This document shows, one piece after another, positions 1-5,506 of a stretch of 5,506 nucleotides of DNA (position 1 is the first letter of the stretch; each line of letters opens with the position of its first letter). Origin of the DNA: JBCDBH01 sp039184055 (lineage in GTDB: Bacteria; Acidobacteriota; Thermoanaerobaculia; Multivoradales; J023); NCBI GenBank assembly GCA_039184055.1, contig JBCDBH010000394.1:1-5506 (forward strand). Reading direction: 5' to 3'. The position numbers and the translations under genes were made by a program. The notes under the pieces are model-generated. The model saw only the letters and a list, made by a program, of their open reading frames with translations, was not told the DNA's origin and made no database searches.

Positions 1-1
1 A

Positions 2-1102
2 TCGTTTTTGCAGGCCGTGAGCCGCTGGTTTTACGGTGGATCCGCCGGTTTGCGAGGCGCCTCAGCCCCATTGGTGATCTTTTCTGCAGCGCGTTTGGCG
101 ACCCTCGCCGGACGGGTGGAGGCCGACCCGGTCGCGACGCGAACCCAGCTCGGCGAGCTGGTGAAGCTGCTTCTCACCCTCGAACCATGGTCGTGGCCAC
201 GCGACACCATGGCGCGGCTCTTGGCGCTCGAGGCGCGCTGTCGGCGAGCGCAACGCGACGTGGTGGGCGCGCGTCAGGTGCTGGCTTTCGCGGTGACCGC
301 GCTCGGCGATCATCAGGTGGGTGATGCGCTGGCGTTTCTCGCCATCGAGGCGTCCCGGCTCGAACGGCGTTCGGGCGAGGTGGAGCGTGCCCGGGTGTTG
401 GCCGGTGAGGCCTTGCGTCACGCAGTCGGTGGCACCTGCAGTCGCACCGTGCTCGCCGACGCGCTCATCGAACGCGCCGCGGCGCAGGCGACGATCGAGA
501 TCGATCCAGGCGTGGTGCAGGATCTCCGCGCCGCCGCCGCGCTTACACCCGAGGTGGCGGTCGAGCGGGCGAAGGCGTGGCGCGCGTTGACCCGGGTGCG
601 GTTGGCCCAGGGTGAGCTCGCGTGTGCCCGGGAGGACGTCAAGCGTGCCTGGGCCGCGATGCCGAAAGCCCCCAGCCGGGGATATGCCACGCGGGGACGC
701 GGCACGCTCCTTTGTTTGAGCGGTGAGGTCGCGTACCGATTGGGAGAGCACGACGACGCGATCGACGCCTGGAAGCAGGCGTTCGATCTCTTCGTCGTCC
801 TCGACGATCGACCGGGTCAGGTCTTGGTCACCGCGCGGTTGATCCGTCTCCACCTGCGGCGACACGACTCCCGCGCCGCCGGTGCCGCGACCCGTCGTCT
901 GCTTCCCTTGATGGCTCGGTTGCCGAAGATCACCAAGACGTTGGCGGGTTCCATTCGACAGGCCGTCGATGCCGCGTGGAACGACTGTCTACAGCTCAGT
1001 CACGCACGCGCGCTCATCGACGCCGTGCGCGCCGATCTCGATGTGGACTTGGTCGATGGGGATCCTAACGCTCGGCGCGAATCTCGACGGATGTCTCGGT
1101 GA
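2..1102 (+). CDS. TPR-like helical-repeat protein, 5'-partial
   Basis: The reading frame is open to the left edge, so the true start probably lies outside the window. The first possible in-window start is TTG at 8, with no visible ribosome binding site. Counting from that TTG, the roughly 364 residues are almost wholly helical, rich in Ala, Arg and Leu. Degenerate TPR-like helix pairs are visible near residues 69-97, 106-135, 190-216, 234-262 and 273-300. The clearest contains SGEVAYRLGEHDDAIDAWKQ. TPR arrays are protein-interaction scaffolds; no catalytic motif, signal peptide or membrane segment is seen in the visible part. The tail is basic (RRESRRMSR). The gene converges on the membrane-protein gene on the other strand and their 3' ends overlap by 38 bp. 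It may be the C-terminal part of a larger regulator or signalling protein whose N-terminal domains are missing here. The specific function is unknown. Confidence 0.72.
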   Translation, partial: SFLQAVSRWFYGGSAGLRGASAPLVIFSAARLATLAGRVEADPVATRTQLGELVKLLLTLEPWSWPRDTMARLLALEARCRRAQRDVVGARQVLAFAVTALGDHQVGDALAFLAIEASRLERRSGEVERARVLAGEALRHAVGGTCSRTVLADALIERAAAQATIEIDPGVVQDLRAAAALTPEVAVERAKAWRALTRVRLAQGELACAREDVKRAWAAMPKAPSRGYATRGRGTLLCLSGEVAYRLGEHDDAIDAWKQAFDLFVVLDDRPGQVLVTARLIRLHLRRHDSRAAGAATRRLLPLMARLPKITKTLAGSIRQAVDAAWNDCLQLSHARALIDAVRADLDVDLVDGDPNARRESRRMSR

Positions 1103-2072
1103 GGCTCTGCGACTGGCCTTGGGAATCGAATCCTTCCAGCACCAGGCGATAGGCGCCGGGCGCCAGGGTGCTCGCCGGTACGACGACGGCGAGCTCGACC
1201 AAGCCGGTGACCCGTAGGTCGGTGGCGGTCCAGCGGGTAGTCTGCGATGTCGCGTCTTCGATCCGCAGGCGATAGCTCCTGGACGGTTCGGCGCCGGGGG
1301 TGGCGACGATGAGCAGGACGTGCTCGGCCTCGGGATCGATCGTGACGATCTCAGGGGTGTCGTTGCGGGTGACGGTCGGAGCGTCGATCCAGACGATCGG
1401 CAGATTGACCAGCGACGAGGCCGGTTCGAGAGTGGCTGTCGTGGTGTCTATTGTCGGAGCCGACCGCCACATCTGAGCGAGCAGACCGAGCGTGACGACG
1501 AGGAGCGCGGCGGCGGCCCATTGCCAGCGACGTACGCGCAACTCGAGACGGGTCGGAGCCTCGACGACGGCCTCGGCGCGTTGGGTCGGCGGCGTGGCGA
1601 CCGAGCGTTCGGCGGCGGCGTGAAACGCAGGTCCGACAGTGTCGTGAAACCACTCGAGCAGGACGGATGCAAAGTCACGAGAGTCGACGTCACCAGGCGG
1701 GCGCTCGGTGGCGAGCCGGGCGCGAATCTCGTCGAGGTCGTCGACGTGACCGGTGCGTCGTGCGGTCACGAACCAGGCGCTGGGCAGCCACGCGGCGTAG
1801 GCGCAACGTGCGTGTAGCGGGCCGGTCGATGAGTCGGCGTCGCCCAGGGTGATGTCGTCGCCACGTTCGGGATGGGTGTCGACGATCACCGCCAGCGACC
1901 GACCGACCCGGAGGTCGACCAGCAGCCATTCGATCGGGTAACCGGCGCTGGCCTCGAGCCGGAAGAGATCGCCAGGGCCCACGGCGCGGGACGGATCGAC
2001 GCCATCGGCCAGCTGGTGCTGGCGTGCGTGGGCGCGGGCGGCGAGGGCGCGAAAGCGGTCGGTGGTGGTCAT
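1065..2072 (-). CDS. Single-pass membrane protein with anti-sigma/FecR-like architecture
   Basis: This 335-aa protein has three parts. Residues 1-178 are a soluble, presumably cytoplasmic region. It includes a beta-rich stretch at about 32-105 (GDLFRLEAS, EWLLVDLRVG, LAVIVDTHPE) that I do not recognise with certainty. One hydrophobic segment at about 183-202 (WQWAAAALLVVTLGLLAQMW) follows an Arg-rich stretch (RLELRVRRW), giving an N-in topology. Residues 205-335 are an exported beta-rich domain containing YRLRIEDA, TTRWTATDL and LAPGAYRLVLEGFDSQG. That tail resembles the periplasmic domain of anti-sigma-like proteins encoded beside sigma genes in Acidobacteriota and relatives. No Cys/His zinc finger typical of anti-sigma factors is present. 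The ATG at 2072 is supported by an AGGA site 6 nt upstream. The gene lies 25 bp after the HTH gene, so the two are probably cotranscribed. A role as membrane sensor or partner of the upstream regulator is inferred. Confidence 0.75.
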   Translation of the reverse strand: MTTTDRFRALAARAHARQHQLADGVDPSRAVGPGDLFRLEASAGYPIEWLLVDLRVGRSLAVIVDTHPERGDDITLGDADSSTGPLHARCAYAAWLPSAWFVTARRTGHVDDLDEIRARLATERPPGDVDSRDFASVLLEWFHDTVGPAFHAAAERSVATPPTQRAEAVVEAPTRLELRVRRWQWAAAALLVVTLGLLAQMWRSAPTIDTTTATLEPASSLVNLPIVWIDAPTVTRNDTPEIVTIDPEAEHVLLIVATPGAEPSRSYRLRIEDATSQTTRWTATDLRVTGLVELAVVVPASTLAPGAYRLVLEGFDSQGQSQSLTETSVEIRAER

Positions 2073-2078
2073 GGTGGT

Positions 2079-2082
2079 TCCT
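2079..2082 (-). promoter_or_regulatory. Shine-Dalgarno site of the membrane-protein gene
   Basis: Read on the minus strand, AGGA lies 6 nt before the ATG at 2072, inside the 25-nt spacer between the two operon genes. It supports this start codon and independent initiation on a shared transcript. Confidence 0.6.
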
Positions 2083-2097
2083 GTCGATCCAGGGTGA

Positions 2098-3267
2098 TCA
2101 TGTCAGATCGCGATGGCCGAGCGACGCCCGCGCTTGGCGTACGACGTCGCGGAGATGGGCGAAGAGATCGGGAACACGACGCCGGTGAATGCCGAGTGAC
2201 CCGGAGATCTGGCGGTGTGAAGGCAGGGCGATGCCACCGTCGTCGGCACGACCGCGACCGGCGCCACGATCGTCGTCGAGATGGGTGCGCACCAGACGCC
2301 AGAGATCGTGGAGCTCGCGACGTCGTGGCTCCGGGAGGTCGGTGGCGTCGATTCGGGCGTGCACGGCGCGATCGAGATTGGTGATTTGGTTCTGCGCTTC
2401 GAGCGTGGTGTCGGGTTCGACCACCCGTACCGCGGTCGGTTGGCCATCGGCGTCGATCTCGATCGCGGTGGCGCCGATTTCGTCGTCGAGCAGCGATGCC
2501 CAGGCGCCACGAATCGCCTTTTTGATCGGATCGACCAGGGTCTTGAAACGAAAGCGCTCGATGTCCTGACCGGCCAAATGGTCGATCCGGGGGGCGAGAC
2601 GCTCGGCGAGTCGGCCGATAGTTTGCGGACCTCCCGTGTCGAAGATCTCGGGCATGAGATCGCTCGGCCAGTCGGCGACAGTGACGGTGAGATCGGTGGT
2701 CTCCGAGCCCTGATCGGCGCTTTCGACGGTGGTGGCGAGCACGGTGTTATTTCGAACCAACATATCGTCGCGGCTCATGCGCTCGTTGGGCTTCGTGGGA
2801 CCGGCTGCCGCGTCACCGGCTGGATCGATGATCCGGAAGAGTCGCTCGGCGTCGAGCGCGTCACGCACGGCGCGATGCACCACTTCGTAACTGCGATAGC
2901 CGAGCGGGTCGTGACGTTTTTGCCGCTCGAAGAGAAAATGCCGGACGTTGAGGGTGATCAGACCGTCGATCGTGGGTTTATCGTCGAGCTGGGCCCCCAG
3001 GCTGCGGCCTCGTTGCACGAAGATGAACAGATAGCATTCCGCGGTCAGCTCGTCGAGCGCGTCGTCTTCGTCGCCGGCTCCGGGGACGATCCACTGACGC
3101 CAGCCGTGCACGCCCAACCAGCTGGGCTCGAGCTGATCGAGACCGCGTCGACGCATCTCGCGGAAGAGCAGGCGGCGCAAGGCGTGACGCACCTCTTCGA
3201 TCTCGTGATCGTCCGGTGGCGTGTCGCCACGTAGGGAACGAACGTGATCGCTGAACACGGAGGTCAT
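2098..3267 (-). CDS. Sigma-like / HTH DNA-binding regulator
   Basis: This is a 389-aa soluble protein. The C-terminal end (about 352-380: HRQISGSLGIHRRRVPDLFA followed by an amphipathic helix) looks like a helix-turn-helix of the sigma region 4 type. The N-terminal part (about 66-140) holds an acidic helix (DEDDALDELTAECYLFIFVQ) and then LNVRHFLFERQKRHDPLG, loosely reminiscent of sigma region 2. Between them lie some 200 residues with no recognised motif, so it is much longer than a usual ECF sigma factor of about 170-200 aa. The ATG at 3267 is preferred although no strong Shine-Dalgarno is seen. The frame continues open to 3738, but that extension runs antisense to the divergent PDZ gene and is Arg/Pro-rich shadow sequence. 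It is the first gene of a two-gene operon with the membrane protein. A sigma/anti-sigma pair is a plausible reading; an ordinary HTH transcription factor is the alternative. Confidence 0.7.
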   Translation of the reverse strand: MTSVFSDHVRSLRGDTPPDDHEIEEVRHALRRLLFREMRRRGLDQLEPSWLGVHGWRQWIVPGAGDEDDALDELTAECYLFIFVQRGRSLGAQLDDKPTIDGLITLNVRHFLFERQKRHDPLGYRSYEVVHRAVRDALDAERLFRIIDPAGDAAAGPTKPNERMSRDDMLVRNNTVLATTVESADQGSETTDLTVTVADWPSDLMPEIFDTGGPQTIGRLAERLAPRIDHLAGQDIERFRFKTLVDPIKKAIRGAWASLLDDEIGATAIEIDADGQPTAVRVVEPDTTLEAQNQITNLDRAVHARIDATDLPEPRRRELHDLWRLVRTHLDDDRGAGRGRADDGGIALPSHRQISGSLGIHRRRVPDLFAHLRDVVRQARASLGHRDLT

Positions 3268-3283
3268 GCCGTGTCGGGTCAGC

Positions 3284-3300
3284 CGACGAAACTTTCGTCG
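3284..3300. promoter_or_regulatory. Perfect 17-bp palindrome in divergent spacer, candidate operator
   Basis: The arms CGACGAAA and TTTCGTCG are exact reverse complements separated by one base (C at 3292). The site sits at the centre of the 51-bp spacer (3268-3318) between the two divergent start codons. It is therefore well placed for a dimeric regulator acting on both transcription units, possibly the HTH protein encoded next to it. A short RNA hairpin in a leader is the other possibility. No convincing -35/-10 boxes could be assigned in this spacer. Confidence 0.5.
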
Positions 3301-3307
3301 TGTGTGT

Positions 3308-3311
3308 GGAG
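3308..3311 (+). promoter_or_regulatory. Shine-Dalgarno site of the PDZ/TPR gene
   Basis: GGAG ends 7 nt before the ATG at 3319. This favours that start over the in-frame upstream ATG at 3244, which would overlap the divergent HTH gene and place 25 non-hydrophobic residues before the signal peptide. Confidence 0.55.
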
Positions 3312-3318
3312 TAGAGCC

Positions 3319-3978
3319 ATGGACATGCTCGTTGTGCTTCGTTTCACCATCGTCATCGGCCTGTCGTGTCTGGTCGGCGTACCCAGTTTGGCGCAAGACA
3401 CCCATTCGGGTCGAGGGCTCGAGGTGGTCGAGCTGCCCACCGGGTCGGTGTTGGCGACGGCGGGTGTCCGGGTGGGTGACCGCCTGGTGCGTGGCTCGTG
3501 GCACGGCGACGATGCCATCGAGTACGAAGGCGCGATCGAAACGTTCGCCGATTGGGCCTGGTGGTCGACCGAGCTGGCGCCACGGGGTGGGGCGACGCTG
3601 ACCGTCGAACGCGACGGGCGAGAGATACCGGTCGAGGTACCGGGCACCGTGTGGCAAGCCGGTCTCCTGCCGCCGCTCGGCGATGCCGATCGCGAGTATG
3701 CCGACTCCGCCCGCCAGGCTCGGGATCGTGGTGCGCACGACGTCGCGTCGCGGCTGTGGCGCCAGCTGGCCGAGGCTGTCGATCAGCCTGACGTGGCGGC
3801 GCTAGCCTGGCTCGAGCACGGCCAGGCCGTCGCGCTCGGCGCGGAGCCGGAACGCGCCCTGGCGGCGTTCGACCGAGCAGCGGGCCATGGGTCGTCGGCA
3901 CGGGCTCGATTGGCGATCGAGCTGGCGCGCGGATGGGTCCTTCGACGGCTGGGTCGTCCCGACGCGGCGCGCCGGGTG
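3319..3978 (+). CDS. Exported PDZ-like/TPR protein (probable CHAT-family N-terminus), truncated at 3' end by chimeric junction
   Basis: About 220 native residues remain. Residues 1-26 form a signal peptide: hydrophobic core VLRFTIVIGLSCLVGV, then PSLAQ before the mature DTHSG. Residues about 32-110 look PDZ-like: VVELPTGSVLATAGVRVGD has the usual strand, helix and 'agvrvGDrl' turn, followed by FADWAWWSTELAPRGGATLT and VERDGREIPVEV. From about 125 the chain becomes helical, with TPR-like pairs near 162-188 (ALAWLEHGQAVALGAEPERA) and 195-218. This order (signal peptide, PDZ-like, TPR) matches the N-terminus of large CHAT-domain proteins in Acidobacteriota-like bacteria, so a C-terminal CHAT peptidase-like domain is expected but not present here. 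After RRV (codon at 3976-3978) the frame runs into host DNA and stops at 4006-4008 after nine unrelated residues (SPSNYQTCL). The gene is divergent from the HTH/membrane-protein operon. Confidence 0.72.
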
Positions 3979-3990
3979 TCTCCCTCCAAC
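3976..3990. other. Bacterial/animal chimeric junction
   Basis: Upstream sequence (GACGCGGCGCGCCGGGTG) is GC-rich TPR coding DNA; from about 3979 the sequence turns AT-rich and loses the reading frame within ten codons. The exact breakpoint may lie a few bases either way. No inverted repeat, insertion-sequence end, target-site duplication or attachment-like core is visible at the join. Confidence 0.8.
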
Positions 3991-4320
3991 TATCAAACTT
4001 GTCTGTAAGACCTCTTGATTAGAAGAGGAGGATCACTGATCACTTTAAATTCTTACGTCTCTAGTGAAAATAAATGTTTACTATATGACCTCCTCATAAG
4101 TAGAGTAGTTTGAATGAGATGAGCCAATAGTCGTCATGCATAATGTGTGTGCGAAAAATAGGAATCTTATAATTATGAGCTACCTACTGTAGAGGGAGTC
4201 TTACCAAACAGTTGTCCTATGTTTTGTATGTATCAATCTCGCTGTAAGTTATATAGTCATTTAGGTAATGCCATCAACATGTGCACGCGATTAATAGTAG
4301 ATGGAACTCAGGCTAACAAC
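3979..4320 (+). other. 5' flank / 5' UTR of MRPS28 (animal DNA)
   Basis: AT-rich sequence without a recognisable gene of its own. A CCAAT pentamer lies at 4124-4128. The MRPS28 frame is open upstream to an in-frame ATG at 4219, so a longer N-terminus cannot be strictly excluded, but residues from that segment do not look like a mitochondrial presequence. No clear TATA box or transcription start could be assigned. Confidence 0.5.
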
Positions 4321-4332
4321 ATGGCGGCTTCC
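4318..4332 (+). promoter_or_regulatory. Start-codon context overlapping a YY1-like and an ETS-like motif
   Basis: AACATGGCGGC (4318-4328) fits the YY1 consensus AAnATGGCGGC and includes the proposed start codon at 4321. CTTCC (4328-4332) is the reverse of the GGAAG ETS core. The context AACAACATGG also has A at -3 and G at +4, a good initiation context. In vertebrates such start-overlapping YY1 sites are known at housekeeping genes; use in this animal is inference. Confidence 0.4.
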
Positions 4333-4843
4333 ATGAGCACTCGTTTCTTTGCGTGCACCAAGATAAACAGACTACCCTGTTCCTACTCTGTTCAGCGTTA
4401 TCTGTTTCGATTCCTCTCAGATAGAGTAGATGAAAAAAATATTCAAGAACTTCAAGGGTTTTTAAAGGCACAAGATAAACTTGCGAGTGCTGCAACTGCT
4501 GCTACTCAGGTCTGCCATATTCTTTGCCAAATCCCAGTCATTACTCGTTGTGTTTGAGATCATAATAGATATTGAATAGTTTTCTGGCCATTCTATATAA
4601 ATTTCTATCTTATCAGCCAAAGAAAGTTGAGCTCCAGAATCAGAAACCAAAGACATTTTCAGAGCTGTTGCATGAGAGCCAGATGGTTCAAGCTGGAGAT
4701 TTGTCACAAGCATACACGTTTGGAACAATAACTAATAGAATTGAAGATGATCTCTATATTGATTTTGGTGGAAAATTTGAATGTGTTTGCAAAGCACCAA
4801 AGCCAAAAGATACTATAGCTAAAGGTTCCAAAGAACCAGAGGA
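4321..4843 (+). CDS. MRPS28: Mitochondrial ribosomal protein S28 (bS1m), exons 1-2, 3'-partial
   Basis: The coding sequence joins 4321-4509 to 4617-4843, giving 138 complete residues plus two bases of a split codon. The product is a small-subunit protein of the mitochondrial ribosome. Residues 1 to about 33 (MAASMSTRFFACTKINRLPC onward) are Arg/Ser-rich without acidic residues, as in a mitochondrial targeting sequence. The diagnostic stretch is EDDLYIDFGGKFECVCKAPK at about residues 106-125, close to ENDLYIDFGGKFHCVC of vertebrate MRPS28. KTFSELLHES before it aligns with the vertebrate FASMLRHS region. The ATG at 4321 is chosen for its context and for the presequence. The protein should continue with the conserved RLRLLDLELTSRF-type segment, which is not found in the remaining window, so later exons lie beyond it. 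Presence of an intron argues against a processed retrocopy. Confidence 0.8.
4510..4616 (+). other. MRPS28: MRPS28 intron 1 (107 bp, phase 0)
   Basis: The donor is CAG|GTCTGC at 4509/4510 and the acceptor is TTTCTATCTTATCAG|CC at 4616/4617, preceded by a T-rich tract. Removing it joins the codon CAG to CCA in frame (…AATAATQ-PKKVELQ…) and links the presequence exon to the conserved exon, whereas reading through hits a stop at 4555-4557. Confidence 0.7.
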
Positions 4844-5432
4844 GTAAGTATGATCTCTCTATTTCATCATTCCACATGTATTATGAACAAAATTATGATA
4901 GCATTTGGAAGTGCTACATAAATAGCTAACCAAAAACTGCTAAGTTGATGGGATCAAAGGACACGGTTCAGCCAATTTCAAACTCCCCCCTCCGGAATAA
5001 TACAGCTGTTCTGTGTGGATAAATGATTAAACTGTCATACAACACAACTACGAGAGCTAAATAATAACAGAGCTGAAAATACCTTTCTCAGTATTTCCGT
5101 AAAATTCTGAGCTGTGTCTCATCACTCCCCTCCCCCCACTTACCCTTCCTCCACAAATTATCATTCATTCACATGGGTCTGTATAGTAACTGGTGAAGTG
5201 GCCATTTGCAGTGACTTTCCCCATGTGACTTCACTACCGTCACCAATGTAATAGAATAGTAGTGACCTACAGCTCTGTATCTGAGGAAGGACAACTCCCT
5301 CAGAAAGCACAGCTGGTCTGTATTTGTCCCACTAGGCTCAAGTGATAAAAGTTATTACACACAAAATTCACCAAACAAAAAAATATGCAAGGGTTCATCC
5401 AGCCAAAATTTGTGGGTATAACGCAACTGCCC
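4844..5432 (+). other. MRPS28: Probable start of MRPS28 intron 2, no gene seen
   Basis: Exon 2 ends at a consensus donor GA|GTAAGT (GT at 4844-4845, phase 2). The rest is AT-rich with several C-rich tracts (for example about 4983-4993 and 5126-5153) and stop codons in every frame. I looked for the expected next conserved segment of MRPS28 and did not find it. A candidate acceptor CTTTCTCAG ending at about 5090 opens onto a stop within a few codons. A small hairpin (CTGAGG 5281-5286 with CCTCAG 5298-5303) is present, of no evident significance. Confidence 0.55.
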
Positions 5433-5506
5433 CTCCTTCCCTCCCTCTCCTTCCCTCCCTCTCCTTCCCTCCCTCTCCTTCCCTCCCTCTCCTTCCCTCC
5501 CTCTCC
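5433..5506 (+). repeat. 14-bp C/T-rich minisatellite, running off the window
   Basis: Five exact copies of CTCCTTCCCTCCCT occupy 5433-5502, followed by the first four bases of a sixth. The pyrimidine/purine strand asymmetry could favour triplex structure and polymerase slippage. The array reaches the right edge, so its true length is unknown and the edge may be where an assembly stopped. Confidence 0.92.

Noticed and set aside
62..865. 267-aa open frame antisense to the TPR gene
   Set aside because: Composition is Arg/Gly/His-rich without coherent motifs, while the plus strand shows regular TPR-like helices; it is a GC-driven shadow.
2281..3234. 317-aa plus-strand open frame opposite the HTH gene
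   Set aside because: It has no domain-like features or ribosome binding site, whereas the minus strand gives an HTH protein with a sensible operon position.
3268..3738. Upstream extension of the HTH gene's open frame on the minus strand (to 546 aa)
   Set aside because: It runs antisense across the PDZ gene's signal peptide and PDZ region and across the palindrome; its protein has no recognisable structure and the high GC content makes long antisense open frames common.
3979..3987. TCTCCCTCC at the junction as possible microhomology with the terminal C/T repeat
   Set aside because: Only seven bases match the repeat unit, and short pyrimidine runs are common in this animal segment.
5082..5115. 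Possible third MRPS28 exon after the CTTTCTCAG acceptor
   Set aside because: In the required phase it meets a stop codon within seven codons and shows none of the conserved residues expected next.
5281..5306. CTGAGGA and GAAA boxes around a small hairpin, suggestive of a hammerhead ribozyme
   Set aside because: The bases next to the two boxes do not pair to form stem II and no stem I/III partners or cleavage triplet could be placed.
1..5506. CRISPR array, tRNA, rRNA, insertion sequence or transposase
   Set aside because: No spaced direct repeats, RNA-gene signatures, terminal inverted repeats or transposase motifs were seen on either strand.

Overview
The window is a chimera of two very different DNAs. 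Bases 1 to about 3978 are GC-rich (roughly two-thirds G+C by eye) and densely coding. Genes there lack introns and some have Shine-Dalgarno sites, so this part is bacterial. Bases from about 3979 to 5506 are AT-rich and sparsely coding. They carry spliced exons of a nuclear gene for a mitochondrial ribosomal protein, so this part is animal DNA. The change falls inside a bacterial reading frame. The simplest reading is a mis-joined contig from a host-plus-bacterium (holobiont or contaminated) sample; a very recent insertion of bacterial DNA into an animal genome is the alternative.

Bacterial part: (1) a 5'-truncated gene for a TPR-like helical-repeat protein (+, 2-1102). (2) A two-gene operon on the minus strand, transcribed from about 3267 down to 1065. 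Its first gene encodes a 389-aa protein with a C-terminal helix-turn-helix (sigma-like or DNA-binding). 25 bp later comes a 335-aa protein with one membrane segment and an exported beta-rich domain, built like an anti-sigma/FecR-type sensor. (3) A divergent plus-strand gene (3319 on) for an exported protein with a signal peptide, a PDZ-like domain and the start of a TPR array. It is cut off by the junction; by family resemblance the missing part may carry a CHAT protease-like domain. The 51-bp divergent spacer holds a perfect 17-bp palindrome (3284-3300), a good operator candidate. Regulator, membrane partner and TPR/CHAT-type effector fit arrangements seen in Acidobacteriota-like and other large-genome environmental bacteria. 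The phylum cannot be fixed from this stretch.

Animal part: 5' flank (3979-4320), exon 1 of MRPS28 (4321-4509), a 107-bp phase-0 intron (4510-4616), exon 2 (4617-4843) ending at a consensus GTAAGT donor, then non-coding sequence that is probably intron 2. The window ends in a 14-bp C/T-rich tandem repeat (5433-5506). The short first intron and the holobiont setting are compatible with a marine invertebrate such as a sponge, but this is only a suggestion.
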